A stretch of 64,000 nt of DNA from an uncultured Fibrobacter sp. (GCA_946408125.1 CAMJQW010000008.1:18758-82757), one strand, 5' to 3'. Positions 17,996 through 26,222 are shown, counted from the stretch's first letter. Notes: a model not told the origin generated them from the sequence alone. Translations and numbers: made by a program.

Positions 17996-19737
17996 TGCTT
18001 GCAAAACTGAAAAGGTTCAGGGAAATAATCTTTATTGCGGTGGCGGTTCTGCTTGCTGTCGTGTATTTTGTCATCAGCCCTGGAATCGATAACGTCGTCT
18101 TGCATCGGCAAGGGAAGGATGTTGCATCGGCCTTGCCGATAACCCTTGCGATGAATCAGGGTGAGCCTTTCGCTGTCGATATGGACATCACGTCGGGCAT
18201 TGGCGGGGATTTCACTTTGGACATCCATCCGGACGATTGCGTTACGCAGTTGCGCGTGAACGGGACGGATTTGCCGTTCCGGAATTATCCGGGACACTGT
18301 AGCTGGAACCAGGGCTTTATTCTGGACAAGTCGGAAATTGAAAGGCATGTCGGAAAGGGGCATTCGAATTTCCACATCGAAATTGCTCTGCGCAACAACG
18401 GCGGTCCCGGCGGCATAAATGCGGAATTCAAGTCGAGCGGATTCCTGATGAGCTTTTTGACGGTGCTGTTCTTCCTGTGTATCGGGGGCTTGATTTTCTC
18501 GATCGGGTCGCGATTCAATATTGATCGCCGCCTCTTGCTGATTTTCTTTTTTGGAATGCTCCTGCGCGTAGGCTATACGCAGGCGACGTTCTTCGATGAA
18601 CGCGGTCACGATACGGGCGGACATGTCCGTTACATGCAGATCATTGCTGAAGAACATCATATACCCAAGTCGGATGAATGCTGGACCTGCTACCATCCGC
18701 CGGTCTACTTTATCGCGAGCGCGGGGGTCTGGAATGTTTCCCGCTGGTTTGGCTGGGTTCCCCAGAATGCGGTGAAGTGGTTCGACTTCTTGATTTCGCT
18801 TTTTGCCCTCGGCTTTGGGCTTGCGTGCATCAAGAACTCGCTATGGGGAATGCCCCGGTATATCGCGGCATTGCTATGGAGCGTGTGGCCGGGATTCATC
18901 CTTGCCTCTCCGCGCCTCGGGAATGATATCCTGTTCTACGCGATGCACATCATCGCTTTGTGGGGATGCATCCGTTATATCAAGACGGGCATGGGCAAGT
19001 ACCTGCTTGCCGCGGTGATTTCTGCCGCCGTCGCCTACTGGACCAAGTCTACGGGAGCCATCGCGTTCGGCCTTGTCGGGCTCACCGTCCTGATGCAGTC
19101 CGTCCCGCGCCTGCTGCGCGGCCTCGGCCGCCTGGAATGGACCTCTATCGGGCTTCTCCTTGTCGTGGGAACGATTGTCATCGTACGTGTGCTCGGCGGC
19201 GAGATTGTCGCGAATGCCGCCGGTAACGACAACACCGTGCTCGTCCAGAACAATCCCGGTAACTTCCTTTTCTTCGACATCCGCACGTTCCTCACGCAGC
19301 CCTATACCGATCCTTGGAACGATGAACTCGGACGTCAGTTCTTCTGGAACTATCTCGCGAAGACATCCCTGTTCGGCGAGTTTACCTTGCTCCGGACAAA
19401 GGTGGGCTACTGGCTTGCGGCGCTCGTGAGCGCAAGCTTCCTCGTTATGCTCGGGTTCGGCTTGCGCGGTTTCTGGAAATCGAAGATGACGAAGCTGAAC
19501 GTGTTGCTTGCCGCCCAGGCGCTGTTCTTCTTTGCCGCCATGATAATGCTTCGCCTCAAGTACCCGCTTTCGTGCAGCAACGACTTCCGCTACATCATTC
19601 CCGTGCTTCTGAGCTGCATCCCGTGGGTAGCCGAGGGCATGGCGGGAGACGAGGCTTCGGGCAAGCTGAAGGTGTGCGGAATCGCGTCGGTAGCCGTTTT
19701 TGTGGTCTGCTCTTCTCTCTTGATATTGAGCCTGTAG
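17995..19737 (+). CDS. GT-C membrane glycosyltransferase (GT39/ArnT-like)
   Basis: ~580 aa with an N-terminal TM (IIFIAVAVLLAVVYFV), an extracytoplasmic insert (~35-135) and about ten further TMs. The first luminal loop has FFDERGHDTGGHVRYM, including the acidic pair expected of GT-C enzymes that use polyprenyl-phosphate sugars, and EECWTCYHPPVYF-like His/Pro residues. ATG 17995 is chosen over the GTG at 17992; it overlaps the upstream stop (TGATG). Likely transfers a sugar to a surface glycan or lipid carrier. Exact sugar unknown. Confidence 0.75.
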   Translation: MLAKLKRFREIIFIAVAVLLAVVYFVISPGIDNVVLHRQGKDVASALPITLAMNQGEPFAVDMDITSGIGGDFTLDIHPDDCVTQLRVNGTDLPFRNYPGHCSWNQGFILDKSEIERHVGKGHSNFHIEIALRNNGGPGGINAEFKSSGFLMSFLTVLFFLCIGGLIFSIGSRFNIDRRLLLIFFFGMLLRVGYTQATFFDERGHDTGGHVRYMQIIAEEHHIPKSDECWTCYHPPVYFIASAGVWNVSRWFGWVPQNAVKWFDFLISLFALGFGLACIKNSLWGMPRYIAALLWSVWPGFILASPRLGNDILFYAMHIIALWGCIRYIKTGMGKYLLAAVISAAVAYWTKSTGAIAFGLVGLTVLMQSVPRLLRGLGRLEWTSIGLLLVVGTIVIVRVLGGEIVANAAGNDNTVLVQNNPGNFLFFDIRTFLTQPYTDPWNDELGRQFFWNYLAKTSLFGEFTLLRTKVGYWLAALVSASFLVMLGFGLRGFWKSKMTKLNVLLAAQALFFFAAMIMLRLKYPLSCSNDFRYIIPVLLSCIPWVAEGMAGDEASGKLKVCGIASVAVFVVCSSLLILSL

Positions 19738-19741
19738 GTTG

Positions 19742-21481
19742 ATGATGTATAGGTATCGCGATAATTTGAAGATGTTTATTCTGTGGGGCACGGTCTGTGT
19801 CGTAGTCAATATCCTTTGTTCTTTCGGGAGTTCCTACGACGGTGACCAGAGTTTCTGGGTGGGCTGGGTCCAGCAGTTGATCGAAGGCGGATTTGGAAAC
19901 TTCAAGGGTAACTATCCTCCATTCTATGTCTTATGGCTTTGGATCGTGGCGCAGATTCATTCTGCTTTCGGAATCGCGGTAGGCAAGACGCTTTTCCTCA
20001 AGTTCATGTGCCTCTGGCCGGTATTCTTCGCGCACCTTTTCCTGGTAGACTGGATTTGCCGCGTCATGGGCAAGTTCTCTTTCCCGGAATGGAAGCGCCA
20101 CCTGCTGGTCGGCTTCATCGCGTTGAATCCGGCGCTGTTGCTGAACGGCCCTATCTGGGGGCAGGTCGACTTGCCGCCGGTGCTGTTCGCCCTTTTCGCG
20201 GTCTACTGCATGTGCCGCCCGCGCCTCGTGATATTCGCGTCCATGCTCTACGTGCTTTCGCTGTTGACCAAGTTCCAGATGATCATGTTCCTGCCGGTGT
20301 TCGGCGGACTCTTTATCAGGAACTGGAGAACCTCCTGGAAGGGTCTCCCGTTTGCCTTGCTCGCAGCCGTGCTGGTGTTACTCCCGTTTGCTATCGGAGG
20401 GAACCTCGTTTCGATGCTGACCCGTGCCTACGTGCAGGTGTCCGGCCAGTACCCGTATGCCACCTTCAATGCGGCGAACCTCTGGATGCTCATGGTCGGA
20501 AATGTCGCGCCGGATAACGCCCCCATCTGGGGACTCACGGAAGCCGGTTTTGGATTTTTGCTCAAGCCCGCGATACTCGGCCGCGTCTTCTTTGTCGCCG
20601 TATCCGTCTTCGTGTTGGTCAAGTCCATCCTTTGCCGGAATATCCGTACGGCATTCTCGCTCTGCACGCTCAACGCTCTCGCGTTTTTTGTCGTGTTGCC
20701 GGGTATGCATGAACGCTACCTCATGTACGCGATTCCCGCGTCGCTTTGCTGGTGCGTCTGGGATATGCGCCGAGCAGGCTTCCTGTGTGCCGTCATAACG
20801 TTTGTCGCTTCGCAGAATGTCAGCATCATCAACCCGTTCAGGGGCGGCTATGTCTGGAAGATGACTTCCTTTGCCGGGTGCGCAGCGCTGGTGATCGCCA
20901 TTGTGGTTATCGCCTACCCGCAGCTGGTCAGCAAGATTGTACGCAAGATCTCTTCGCTGAAGCTTCCGGCGTATGCGCCCTATGTTCTGCTATCGGTCTT
21001 TGTCTTTGCGGAAGGGGGCGTTCTGGCCTTTGAATCCCGTCCCGTGGTCGTCCCGAAAGCCGACAACGTGCTCGTGCTGACGGAATTGAAGATGCAGGAT
21101 TTCGAGCAGCAGTACAAGTCCCCCCGAATTGACGCGTCTGTGGAAGACCGCTTCTTGACGTCCGGGGACAGGTTGTACAAGAACGGCATCGGTACGCATG
21201 CCCCGTCGCGGATATCCTTCCATTTGCCCGAGAATGCCGATACGCTCTATCTGGGCGCTGGAATCGACGATGAAGTCTACGACCGTGGCCAGGCGACGTT
21301 TATTGTGCGCTTGGATGATCAGGTGGTGTGGAAGAGCCCCTCTCTCCGCGGAAGGGATAAACCGGCATTTGCCAGGATCCCGGTCAAGGGCGCCAGGCAT
21401 CTTGAGCTTGTGACCGAACCGGACGGAGATGACAATAGCGACCATGCGGACTGGCTGAATGCCTACCTGAAGCTCCGCTAG
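19742..21481 (+). CDS. GT-C mannosyltransferase-like membrane protein with C-terminal NPCBM domain
   Basis: ~579 aa. About ten TMs occupy ~12-425; the first loop has SYDGDQSFWVGWV with the acidic residue of GT-C enzymes, and later GPIWGQVDLPPVLFALFA and LPGMHERYLMYAIPA resemble Gpi18/PIG-V-like bacterial mannosyltransferases. Residues ~455-579 form an NPCBM-type beta-sandwich: RLYKNGIGTHAPSRISFHLP ... HADWLNAYLKLR at the C-terminus. ATG 19742 replaces the TTG at 19739. The upstream GT-C gene ends 4 bp earlier, so they are co-transcribed. The NPCBM would sit outside the cytoplasmic membrane and may hold the acceptor glycan. Confidence 0.78.
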   Translation: MMYRYRDNLKMFILWGTVCVVVNILCSFGSSYDGDQSFWVGWVQQLIEGGFGNFKGNYPPFYVLWLWIVAQIHSAFGIAVGKTLFLKFMCLWPVFFAHLFLVDWICRVMGKFSFPEWKRHLLVGFIALNPALLLNGPIWGQVDLPPVLFALFAVYCMCRPRLVIFASMLYVLSLLTKFQMIMFLPVFGGLFIRNWRTSWKGLPFALLAAVLVLLPFAIGGNLVSMLTRAYVQVSGQYPYATFNAANLWMLMVGNVAPDNAPIWGLTEAGFGFLLKPAILGRVFFVAVSVFVLVKSILCRNIRTAFSLCTLNALAFFVVLPGMHERYLMYAIPASLCWCVWDMRRAGFLCAVITFVASQNVSIINPFRGGYVWKMTSFAGCAALVIAIVVIAYPQLVSKIVRKISSLKLPAYAPYVLLSVFVFAEGGVLAFESRPVVVPKADNVLVLTELKMQDFEQQYKSPRIDASVEDRFLTSGDRLYKNGIGTHAPSRISFHLPENADTLYLGAGIDDEVYDRGQATFIVRLDDQVVWKSPSLRGRDKPAFARIPVKGARHLELVTEPDGDDNSDHADWLNAYLKLR

Positions 21482-21511
21482 AGGGGGTGTTTTTTCGGGC
21501 TGCCTTTTTTG

Positions 21512-21517
21512 TATATT
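21512..21517 (+). promoter_or_regulatory. TATATT box of the batC-like operon
   Basis: TATATT lies 49 nt before the ATG at 21561, leaving a leader of about 36 nt that carries GAAGG as ribosome-binding site. This contrasts with the leaderless-type genes. Confidence 0.35.
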
Positions 21518-21560
21518 ACTTGCGGGAATCGAAAATCCCAGGATATTTGAAGGCTTTAAG

Positions 21561-22298
21561 ATGCGTTTTTTGGTGATTTTGGTATGCATGCTGTCGGTCG
21601 CCCTCTGGGCGCGGCCAATCAATGACGGCAATAAACTGTTCAAGAACGGCGACTACGCCGGAGCTCTTGAAAAGTATATGAAGGCTCGCGAGGCCGAGCC
21701 TGCGAATCCGCTTTTGTTCTACAACATCGGTACGTGCCAGTACAGGCTCGGCAACTACGAAGAGGCGAAAAAGGAACTGGAAAGCGCCGTGCGCATGCCG
21801 GACAAGAAGATGGCGGCGAAGGCTGCATATAACCTTGCGAACACGTATTTCCGCATGGGTGAGAAGGCTGCCGAAGGCAGCGAACGCATTGCGGCATGGC
21901 GCGAGTCGGTCGCGTATCTCAAGAAGGCGATTGACCTCGACAACGATTTCGAGAACGCGAAGAAGAACGTCGAAATCGTGCAACGCAAGCTGAAAGAAGA
22001 ACTCGACAAGCAGAAAGAAAACAAGGACCAGAATCAGGACCAGAACAACGACCAGAAACAGCCGCCGCTTTCCGACAAGGCGAAGGAAGTCCTGGCGCGG
22101 GCACTCCAACTTTGCAAGGACGGCAAGTATGCCGAAGCGAAGGAGATGCTCGAGAACCTGATTGCCGAAGACGAGACTGCGGGCCAGCTGAGCGGGCACG
22201 TGCAGCGCATCGACGACGTCATCGAGATCAAGGCGGGCCGCAAGCCCAAGGCGAAGATTGACGCGAGCAACACCGACAACGACCTGGAGGTAATCTGA
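21561..22298 (+). CDS. TPR protein with Asp-Gln-Asn linker (BatC/BatE-like)
   Basis: 245 aa. A signal peptide (LVILVCMLSVALWA) precedes three or four TPRs (NDGNKLFKNGDYAGALEKYM, LFYNIGTCQYRLGNYEEAKKEL, KAAYNLANTYFRMGEKA), then a short ENKDQNQDQNNDQKQ tract and a second helical part (AKEVLARALQLCKDGKYAEA). TPR plus Asn/Gln/Asp tract is typical of BatC-type proteins of the Bat operons. The MoxR ATPase and VWA proteins BatA/BatB are not in this window. It overlaps the next gene by one base. Probably periplasmic; role unproven. Confidence 0.75.
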   Translation: MRFLVILVCMLSVALWARPINDGNKLFKNGDYAGALEKYMKAREAEPANPLLFYNIGTCQYRLGNYEEAKKELESAVRMPDKKMAAKAAYNLANTYFRMGEKAAEGSERIAAWRESVAYLKKAIDLDNDFENAKKNVEIVQRKLKEELDKQKENKDQNQDQNNDQKQPPLSDKAKEVLARALQLCKDGKYAEAKEMLENLIAEDETAGQLSGHVQRIDDVIEIKAGRKPKAKIDASNTDNDLEVI

Positions 22299-22951
22299 TG
22301 AAAAAGATTATGTTCATGGTCATTGCCCTCGCAGCTGCGGCCTTTGCTGCCCCGAAGTCGGCGAGCGCCTATTACAGCGATGCCGCTTTCCAGTACATCG
22401 AGAATCGCTTGCCCTCTGCAGAGATTACTTGCAACGAAGGTCTGCAATACTATCCGAACGACCAGAAACTGCAAATGCTCCTTGACCGCATTAAGGAGGC
22501 CAAGGACGAGCAGAAGAACGAGAACAAGAAGAACGACAAGAACCAGGATCAAAACCAGGACCAGAATCAAGATCAGAATCAGGACCAAAATAAGGACCAG
22601 CAGAACCAGGACCAAAACCAGGATAAGCAGGACCAGAACAAGGATCAGGGTGAAAGTTCTTCAAGCGGAAGCGATGACCAGAATCAGGATCAGCAGGGCG
22701 GTGGAGAGTCCAGCAGCAGTCAGGGCGAAAGTTCCGACAGCAATGGCGGTCAGCAGCCCGAGCCGCAACAACCCGAAGAAGGCTCAAGCGATAGCCAGGG
22801 CGGCGAAGAACCCCAGGAACAGCCTATGCAGATGGGCGAGATGACTCCCGAGGAAGCCGCGCAGCTCCTGAAGGATTTCGATGAGCAGAACGGCGAACGC
22901 AAGCCCTGGAAACCTATCCGCGGTCAAGCACGCCCGGCTAAAGACTGGTAG
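22298..22951 (+). CDS. Exported protein with long DQNQ repeat tract (BatC-like)
   Basis: 217 aa. Signal peptide (FMVIALAAAAFA), a single TPR-like unit (DAAFQYIENRLPSAEITCNEGLQYYPND), then a tract of NQDQ/DQNQ units at ~79-118 and a Ser/Gly/Gln/Pro-rich region. The C-terminal helix MTPEEAAQLLKDFDEQNGE matches the segment that closes BatC proteins. The repeat is encoded by a degenerate 6-bp cagaat/caggac alternation (22508-22652), so it may vary in length between strains. Translationally coupled to the upstream TPR gene. Function not assigned beyond the family resemblance. Confidence 0.75.
   Translation: MKKIMFMVIALAAAAFAAPKSASAYYSDAAFQYIENRLPSAEITCNEGLQYYPNDQKLQMLLDRIKEAKDEQKNENKKNDKNQDQNQDQNQDQNQDQNKDQQNQDQNQDKQDQNKDQGESSSSGSDDQNQDQQGGGESSSSQGESSDSNGGQQPEPQQPEEGSSDSQGGEEPQEQPMQMGEMTPEEAAQLLKDFDEQNGERKPWKPIRGQARPAKDW
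22508..22652 (+). repeat. Degenerate hexanucleotide coding repeat (Asp-Gln/Asn-Gln)
   Basis: Alternating CAG/CAA, GAC/GAT and AAC/AAT codons encode the DQNQ tract. It is an in-frame coding repeat with no spacer structure. Confidence 0.8.
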
Positions 22952-23041
22952 CCGAGAGTCGCGACGGCAAGCTCGCTTGCCGGCATGACCGAGGCGCCAA
23001 GTCTTGCGCGAAGCGCAACGACTGGTAAGGCGAGTATCGCG
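22943..23041. repeat. Imperfect direct repeats flanking two small hairpins after the batC-like gene
   Basis: GACTGGTA at 22943-22950, the Asp-Trp-stop end of the upstream gene, recurs at 23020-23027, and both are followed by a similar GC.GAG..TCGCG stretch. Between the copies are two hairpins: GGCAAGC/GCTTGCC (22966-22981) and TTGCGC/GCGCAA with loop GAA (23004-23018). The pattern fits a local duplication or insertion of a small palindromic element at the 3' end of the gene. Confidence 0.5.
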
Positions 23042-23062
23042 CGAAATCGACCTCAGTATGTC

Positions 23063-23090
23063 ATCCCCGACCTGGTCGGGGATCTTTTTT
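23063..23090 (+). terminator. Rho-independent terminator; short form of the palindromic repeat family
   Basis: ATCCCCGAC/GTCGGGGAT with a three-base loop and a following CTTTTTT. The arms resemble the outer stem of the long repeats at 46.8 and 59.8 kb. The T-run leads straight into the TATATT box of the expansin gene. Confidence 0.75.
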
Positions 23091-23095
23091 ATATT
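23090..23095 (+). promoter_or_regulatory. TATATT box 13 nt before the expansin start
   Basis: TATATT begins at 23090, exactly 13 nt before the ATG at 23103, directly abutting the T-tract of the preceding terminator. Confidence 0.5.
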
Positions 23096-23102
23096 GTTCT
23101 GT

Positions 23103-24230
23103 ATGAGATTTCGTCCCCTTGTTTTTTTATGTGCGTCGACTATGAGCCTTGTCGCTTGCGGTGACGATTCGTCTTCGACGCAGGTTACCGACATTCTGTC
23201 AAGCGAAAGTTTGCAGGTTTCAAGTTCATCGCTGGAGCAGTCTTCTTCCGCAGAAGCTCCGGCATCGAGTTCCGTAGCGGCATCAAGCTCTGACGCGGTT
23301 CCCGGCAGTACACCCGCATCAAGCTCCAGTGACGCACCGGTTTCTAGTTCCGTACCCGCGTCGAGTTCCAGCATTGCTGATGCTTCTAGCTCCAGCGAAG
23401 TCCCGGAATCCAGTTCCGGCGAAGTTTCCAGTTCCAGCGTAGCCCCGGTTTCAAGCTCGAGCAGCGTCCCTGAATCCAGCAGCGAAGACGAAGGCGACGA
23501 TGGCAAGTGTAACGACTGCGACAGCTATACGGCTGCCGACCCGACCCTCACCGAAAACGGCGGCAAGGGATCCGTCACTACCTACGGGAGCGTTACCGCG
23601 AAGGAGACGAGCTTGGGTGGCGCTTGCAATTATGGACAAACTAACATCCAGTATTATGCGGCCATACACGTGAATGTTTCCCCCGGCGATGATAAGGGCC
23701 CGTGGAATGGCGGCGCGGCCTGTGGCGGTTGCGTGCGCGTCAAGGCGAAAACTCCCGATGGATGGAAGCGCGTGACGGTGCGCATTACCGACCGCTGTCC
23801 CGATGCGAACTGCGGCGTGGATCTGGGTGGGGCTCCTGCGGCTGACATCATGGGCAACAGAGTAGGCCGTTACTACGGCGAATGGGAGTTCGTGAGCTGC
23901 GAGGGTGTCGATGGCGTGTGGGGAGATTCCACGTCGCTCTGGGTCAAGGAGAGTGCGAGCACCTTCTGGAGCATCGTCCAGGTGCGCAACCCGAAGGACA
24001 TGGTGAGGTCCATCTCGATCGAAGGCGTGGATTCCCAGGATTCCTACAGCCTCGAGATGGTCGTGGGCACGGAGAACTTCTGGACGGTCCCGCCTGAGGT
24101 CTTGAAGACCGAGAATCGTTACCGCGTCGTGGTGAAGTACCGTACCGGCAATGACGACACGTGGTATATCAAGGGCTCCGAACTTGCCGTGGGTGAGGCG
24201 AACCTTTACCTGTATGAACACAGGGAATAG
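23103..24230 (+). CDS. Lipoprotein expansin-like protein (double-psi beta-barrel plus CBM63-like domain)
   Basis: 375 aa. Signal peptide with lipobox (MSLVACGDDSSS), a ~120-residue Ser-rich linker typical of Fibrobacter, then an expansin module. Domain 1 (~165-265) shows GGACNYG, AACGGCVRVKAKTPDG, ITDRCPDANCGVDLGGAPAADIMG and YGEWEFVSC: the six-stranded barrel with its conserved Cys residues and the HFD-like Asp (ITDRCP). Domain 2 (~275-375) with FWSIVQVRNP and LEMVVGTENFW fits CBM63. Expansins loosen cellulose without hydrolysis. The protein would be tethered to the outer membrane, facing fibre. The start is set by the lipobox and the box 13 nt upstream. Confidence 0.88.
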   Translation: MRFRPLVFLCASTMSLVACGDDSSSTQVTDILSSESLQVSSSSLEQSSSAEAPASSSVAASSSDAVPGSTPASSSSDAPVSSSVPASSSSIADASSSSEVPESSSGEVSSSSVAPVSSSSSVPESSSEDEGDDGKCNDCDSYTAADPTLTENGGKGSVTTYGSVTAKETSLGGACNYGQTNIQYYAAIHVNVSPGDDKGPWNGGAACGGCVRVKAKTPDGWKRVTVRITDRCPDANCGVDLGGAPAADIMGNRVGRYYGEWEFVSCEGVDGVWGDSTSLWVKESASTFWSIVQVRNPKDMVRSISIEGVDSQDSYSLEMVVGTENFWTVPPEVLKTENRYRVVVKYRTGNDDTWYIKGSELAVGEANLYLYEHRE

Positions 24231-24238
24231 CGCTTCGG

Positions 24239-24463
24239 CTAGATTCCCTGGATTTCGACAACTTTCTTGTTGTTCGTGCTGCCGAGGACGACGCGGACGT
24301 CGCGCTTGTGTACCTTGAAGTGTTCGGCGAGCAGCTCGCAGATGGCTTCGTTTGCGGCCCCTTCAACGGGAGGGGCCTTGACTTCTACCTTGAAACTTCC
24401 GTCAGGCAGAGGCGTCACGCTCTCGCGCTTGCTGCGTGCATGTACCTTGATGTTGATTCTCAT
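24239..24463 (-). CDS. DUF167 (YggU) family protein
   Basis: 74 aa. MRINIKVHARSKRESV, then VKAPPVEGAANEAICELLAEHF and VRVVLGSTNNKKVVEI cover the complete DUF167 fold. The family is small, widespread and without an established function. It lies 17 bp downstream of the divIVA-like gene on the same strand, an arrangement often seen with YggT/DivIVA neighbours. Longer upstream readings of this frame are only shadow of divIVA. Confidence 0.88.
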   Translation of the reverse strand: MRINIKVHARSKRESVTPLPDGSFKVEVKAPPVEGAANEAICELLAEHFKVHKRDVRVVLGSTNNKKVVEIQGI

Positions 24464-24480
24464 CCGGGAACTGAAGGGAC

Positions 24481-25008
24481 CTAGGCGATGACCTTGCCTA
24501 CCGGATTGATGCCGGGGGCTGTAGCCGGCCTTGCGGGCTGGGGGATTTCCCCGCGCTGGTCGTTTTCCATGGCGGCGAGCAATTCTTCCTGTCCCCTGAT
24601 GAGTGCGCGGCAGCGGATGAAGTAGTTGTTGCGCAGCTGCTTCAGCTGTTCGATTTCGGCGCGGAGGTCTTCGGCCTCGCGCTTGGTGTTCTCGACTTCG
24701 CGGACGGCACGCGCCTTGGCTTCGGCGATAATGAGTTCCGCTTCCTTTTCGGCGCTGGCCTTGACTTCGTCGACGGTCTTCTGCATCGTGACGACGGCGT
24801 CCTGGATGGTCTTCTCGATCTGACGGTAGTAGTTGACGCGTTCTTCCGCAATCTTCAGGCGTTCCGTGAGGTCGGTGCGGTTGCGCGACATCTGTTCGAA
24901 TGCCGTGGCAGCCGTTTCGAGGAACGCCTTGACCTCTTCGGCGTCGATGCCGCCGAAGCTCTTCTTGTGGAATGACTGGTTGCGAATGTCTAGCGGAGTG
25001 AGTTCCAT
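24481..25008 (-). CDS. divIVA: DivIVA-like protein
   Basis: 175 aa. It begins MELTPLDIRNQSFHKKSFGGIDAEEV, the membrane-binding DivIVA N-terminus, followed by a long coiled coil (~35-135; DLTERLKIAEERVNYYRQIEKTIQDAVV). The end is Pro/Ala-rich. DivIVA proteins sense curved membrane and organise poles or division sites; homologues outside Gram-positives are less well studied. Start chosen at the conserved MELTP motif with GGAAGG upstream. Divergent from the degenerate GGDEF gene, with a promoter region between. Confidence 0.88.
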   Translation of the reverse strand: MELTPLDIRNQSFHKKSFGGIDAEEVKAFLETAATAFEQMSRNRTDLTERLKIAEERVNYYRQIEKTIQDAVVTMQKTVDEVKASAEKEAELIIAEAKARAVREVENTKREAEDLRAEIEQLKQLRNNYFIRCRALIRGQEELLAAMENDQRGEIPQPARPATAPGINPVGKVIA

Positions 25009-25069
25009 CTTGCGCCTTCCGAGAATGGGTTTGCGAATCTTGTAAAAAAAATACATAATAAAGTTTTTT

Positions 25070-25100
25070 TTGACAAATTGCATTGATTAAATCGTATATT
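25070..25100 (+). promoter_or_regulatory. Sigma70-like promoter for the GGDEF-like gene
   Basis: TTGACA at 25070-25075 and TATATT at 25095-25100, 19 bp apart, then a 24-nt leader carrying AAAGGTGGGG before the ATG. On the opposite strand TTGTCA and a T-rich box could serve divIVA. Confidence 0.45.
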
Positions 25101-25124
25101 AAAAAGGGAGAAAGGTGGGGAAAT

Positions 25125-26222
25125 ATGCTTGAGGGATTAAGGAAAAACTGGAGGAGACAGGAAACTCTGGAGCAGAGGGTTTTCTGGCTTATTCTTGCCG
25201 TGGTGTCCATCGTCACGTTTGCAAGCCTTGTACTGACTGTATTTGAGCAGATCAATTATATTGCGGTCTCGCTTTGCGTCCTGAATTTGGTCGTGTGCGT
25301 CATTACGGGATTCATTGTGAAGAAGACTTCGTCGATTTCGACGGGCTTTCTGCTGCTGATCGTGTTCCTCGCGTGCATAACCCTCCCGGCCCTGTTTTTC
25401 CTGTGCGGGGGCATCCGTAGCGCGATGCCGTACTTCCTGTTGACGGGTCCCTTCATGAGTAGCTTCATCGTCAACCGCAAGGCCAAGATTGCCGGGGCTG
25501 CGACATCGATAGTGGTGGGCGTTTCCGTCATCGTGCTTTCGTGGCAGTTTCCGGAATGGGTGACCGCGCCGCCCAGCGAAACTGTCGTATACATCGATAT
25601 TGCACTCAATTATCTCTTTTTCGGCGTCGCCCTGTTCGGGGTGTGCTCCTATGCGGTGAGGGCGTACATGCGTGAACGCCGGCAGAAGGACGAGTTCATG
25701 GCCAAGCTGGAGGACCTGTCCCGGCGAGACGATTTGACGGGACTCTACAACCGCCGTTACTTTATCCAGTATCTGGAGGACGTAGTCTGGCTGCATCGCG
25801 ATCAGTTTTATGTGGCCATGCTCGACATCGACGGTTTCGCACAGATTAACGAGAAGTACGGGAAGGTCTTCGGTGATTCCGTCATCTGCTCTGTCGGGTC
25901 GCAGATAGGACGTAGTCTGAACGAGGAGTTCGGTGAAAGGGCTGTCCGTTTTAGCGGGGAGACGTTCGTTTGCGTCCTCAAGGGGGAATCGGAAATCGAG
26001 GCGTTTACCAAGGCGGACCAGATCCGCGAATCGGTTTCCAACATGCAGTGGGGGGAATTCCCTTTCCTCCACGTCACCGTGAGCGGCGGATTCATTTCGT
26101 GCCGTGTCGGGGATCCCTACGACAAGCGCGCCATCGTGCGATCGGTCGACGACCTGCTTTATGCGGTCAAGACCAAGGGTGTGAACCAGATAAAGGTGTT
26201 TGGCGGTAGGAATGCCTACTGA
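25125..26222 (+). CDS. Membrane protein with degenerate GGDEF domain
   Basis: 365 aa. Six TMs occupy roughly residues 18-185, with no recognisable extracytoplasmic sensor, followed by RRQKDEFMAKLEDLSRRDDLTGLYNRRYF, the usual entry to a GGDEF domain. The signature position reads FSGETF instead of GGDEF/GGEEF, and the first metal Asp (LDIDGFAQIN) is present. Loss of the first Gly and the fourth-position acid suggests it no longer makes c-di-GMP and may bind nucleotide or partner proteins instead. ATG 25125 is chosen for its strong ribosome-binding site. Confidence 0.85.
   Translation: MLEGLRKNWRRQETLEQRVFWLILAVVSIVTFASLVLTVFEQINYIAVSLCVLNLVVCVITGFIVKKTSSISTGFLLLIVFLACITLPALFFLCGGIRSAMPYFLLTGPFMSSFIVNRKAKIAGAATSIVVGVSVIVLSWQFPEWVTAPPSETVVYIDIALNYLFFGVALFGVCSYAVRAYMRERRQKDEFMAKLEDLSRRDDLTGLYNRRYFIQYLEDVVWLHRDQFYVAMLDIDGFAQINEKYGKVFGDSVICSVGSQIGRSLNEEFGERAVRFSGETFVCVLKGESEIEAFTKADQIRESVSNMQWGEFPFLHVTVSGGFISCRVGDPYDKRAIVRSVDDLLYAVKTKGVNQIKVFGGRNAY

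Noticed and set aside
22508..22652. CRISPR-like regular repeat
   Set aside because: The unit is only 6 bp, has no spacers and is in frame inside a coding sequence.
24464..25255. Long N-terminal extension of the DUF167 protein
   Set aside because: The extension is out-of-frame shadow of the DivIVA-like gene; the family starts at MRINIKVHAR.
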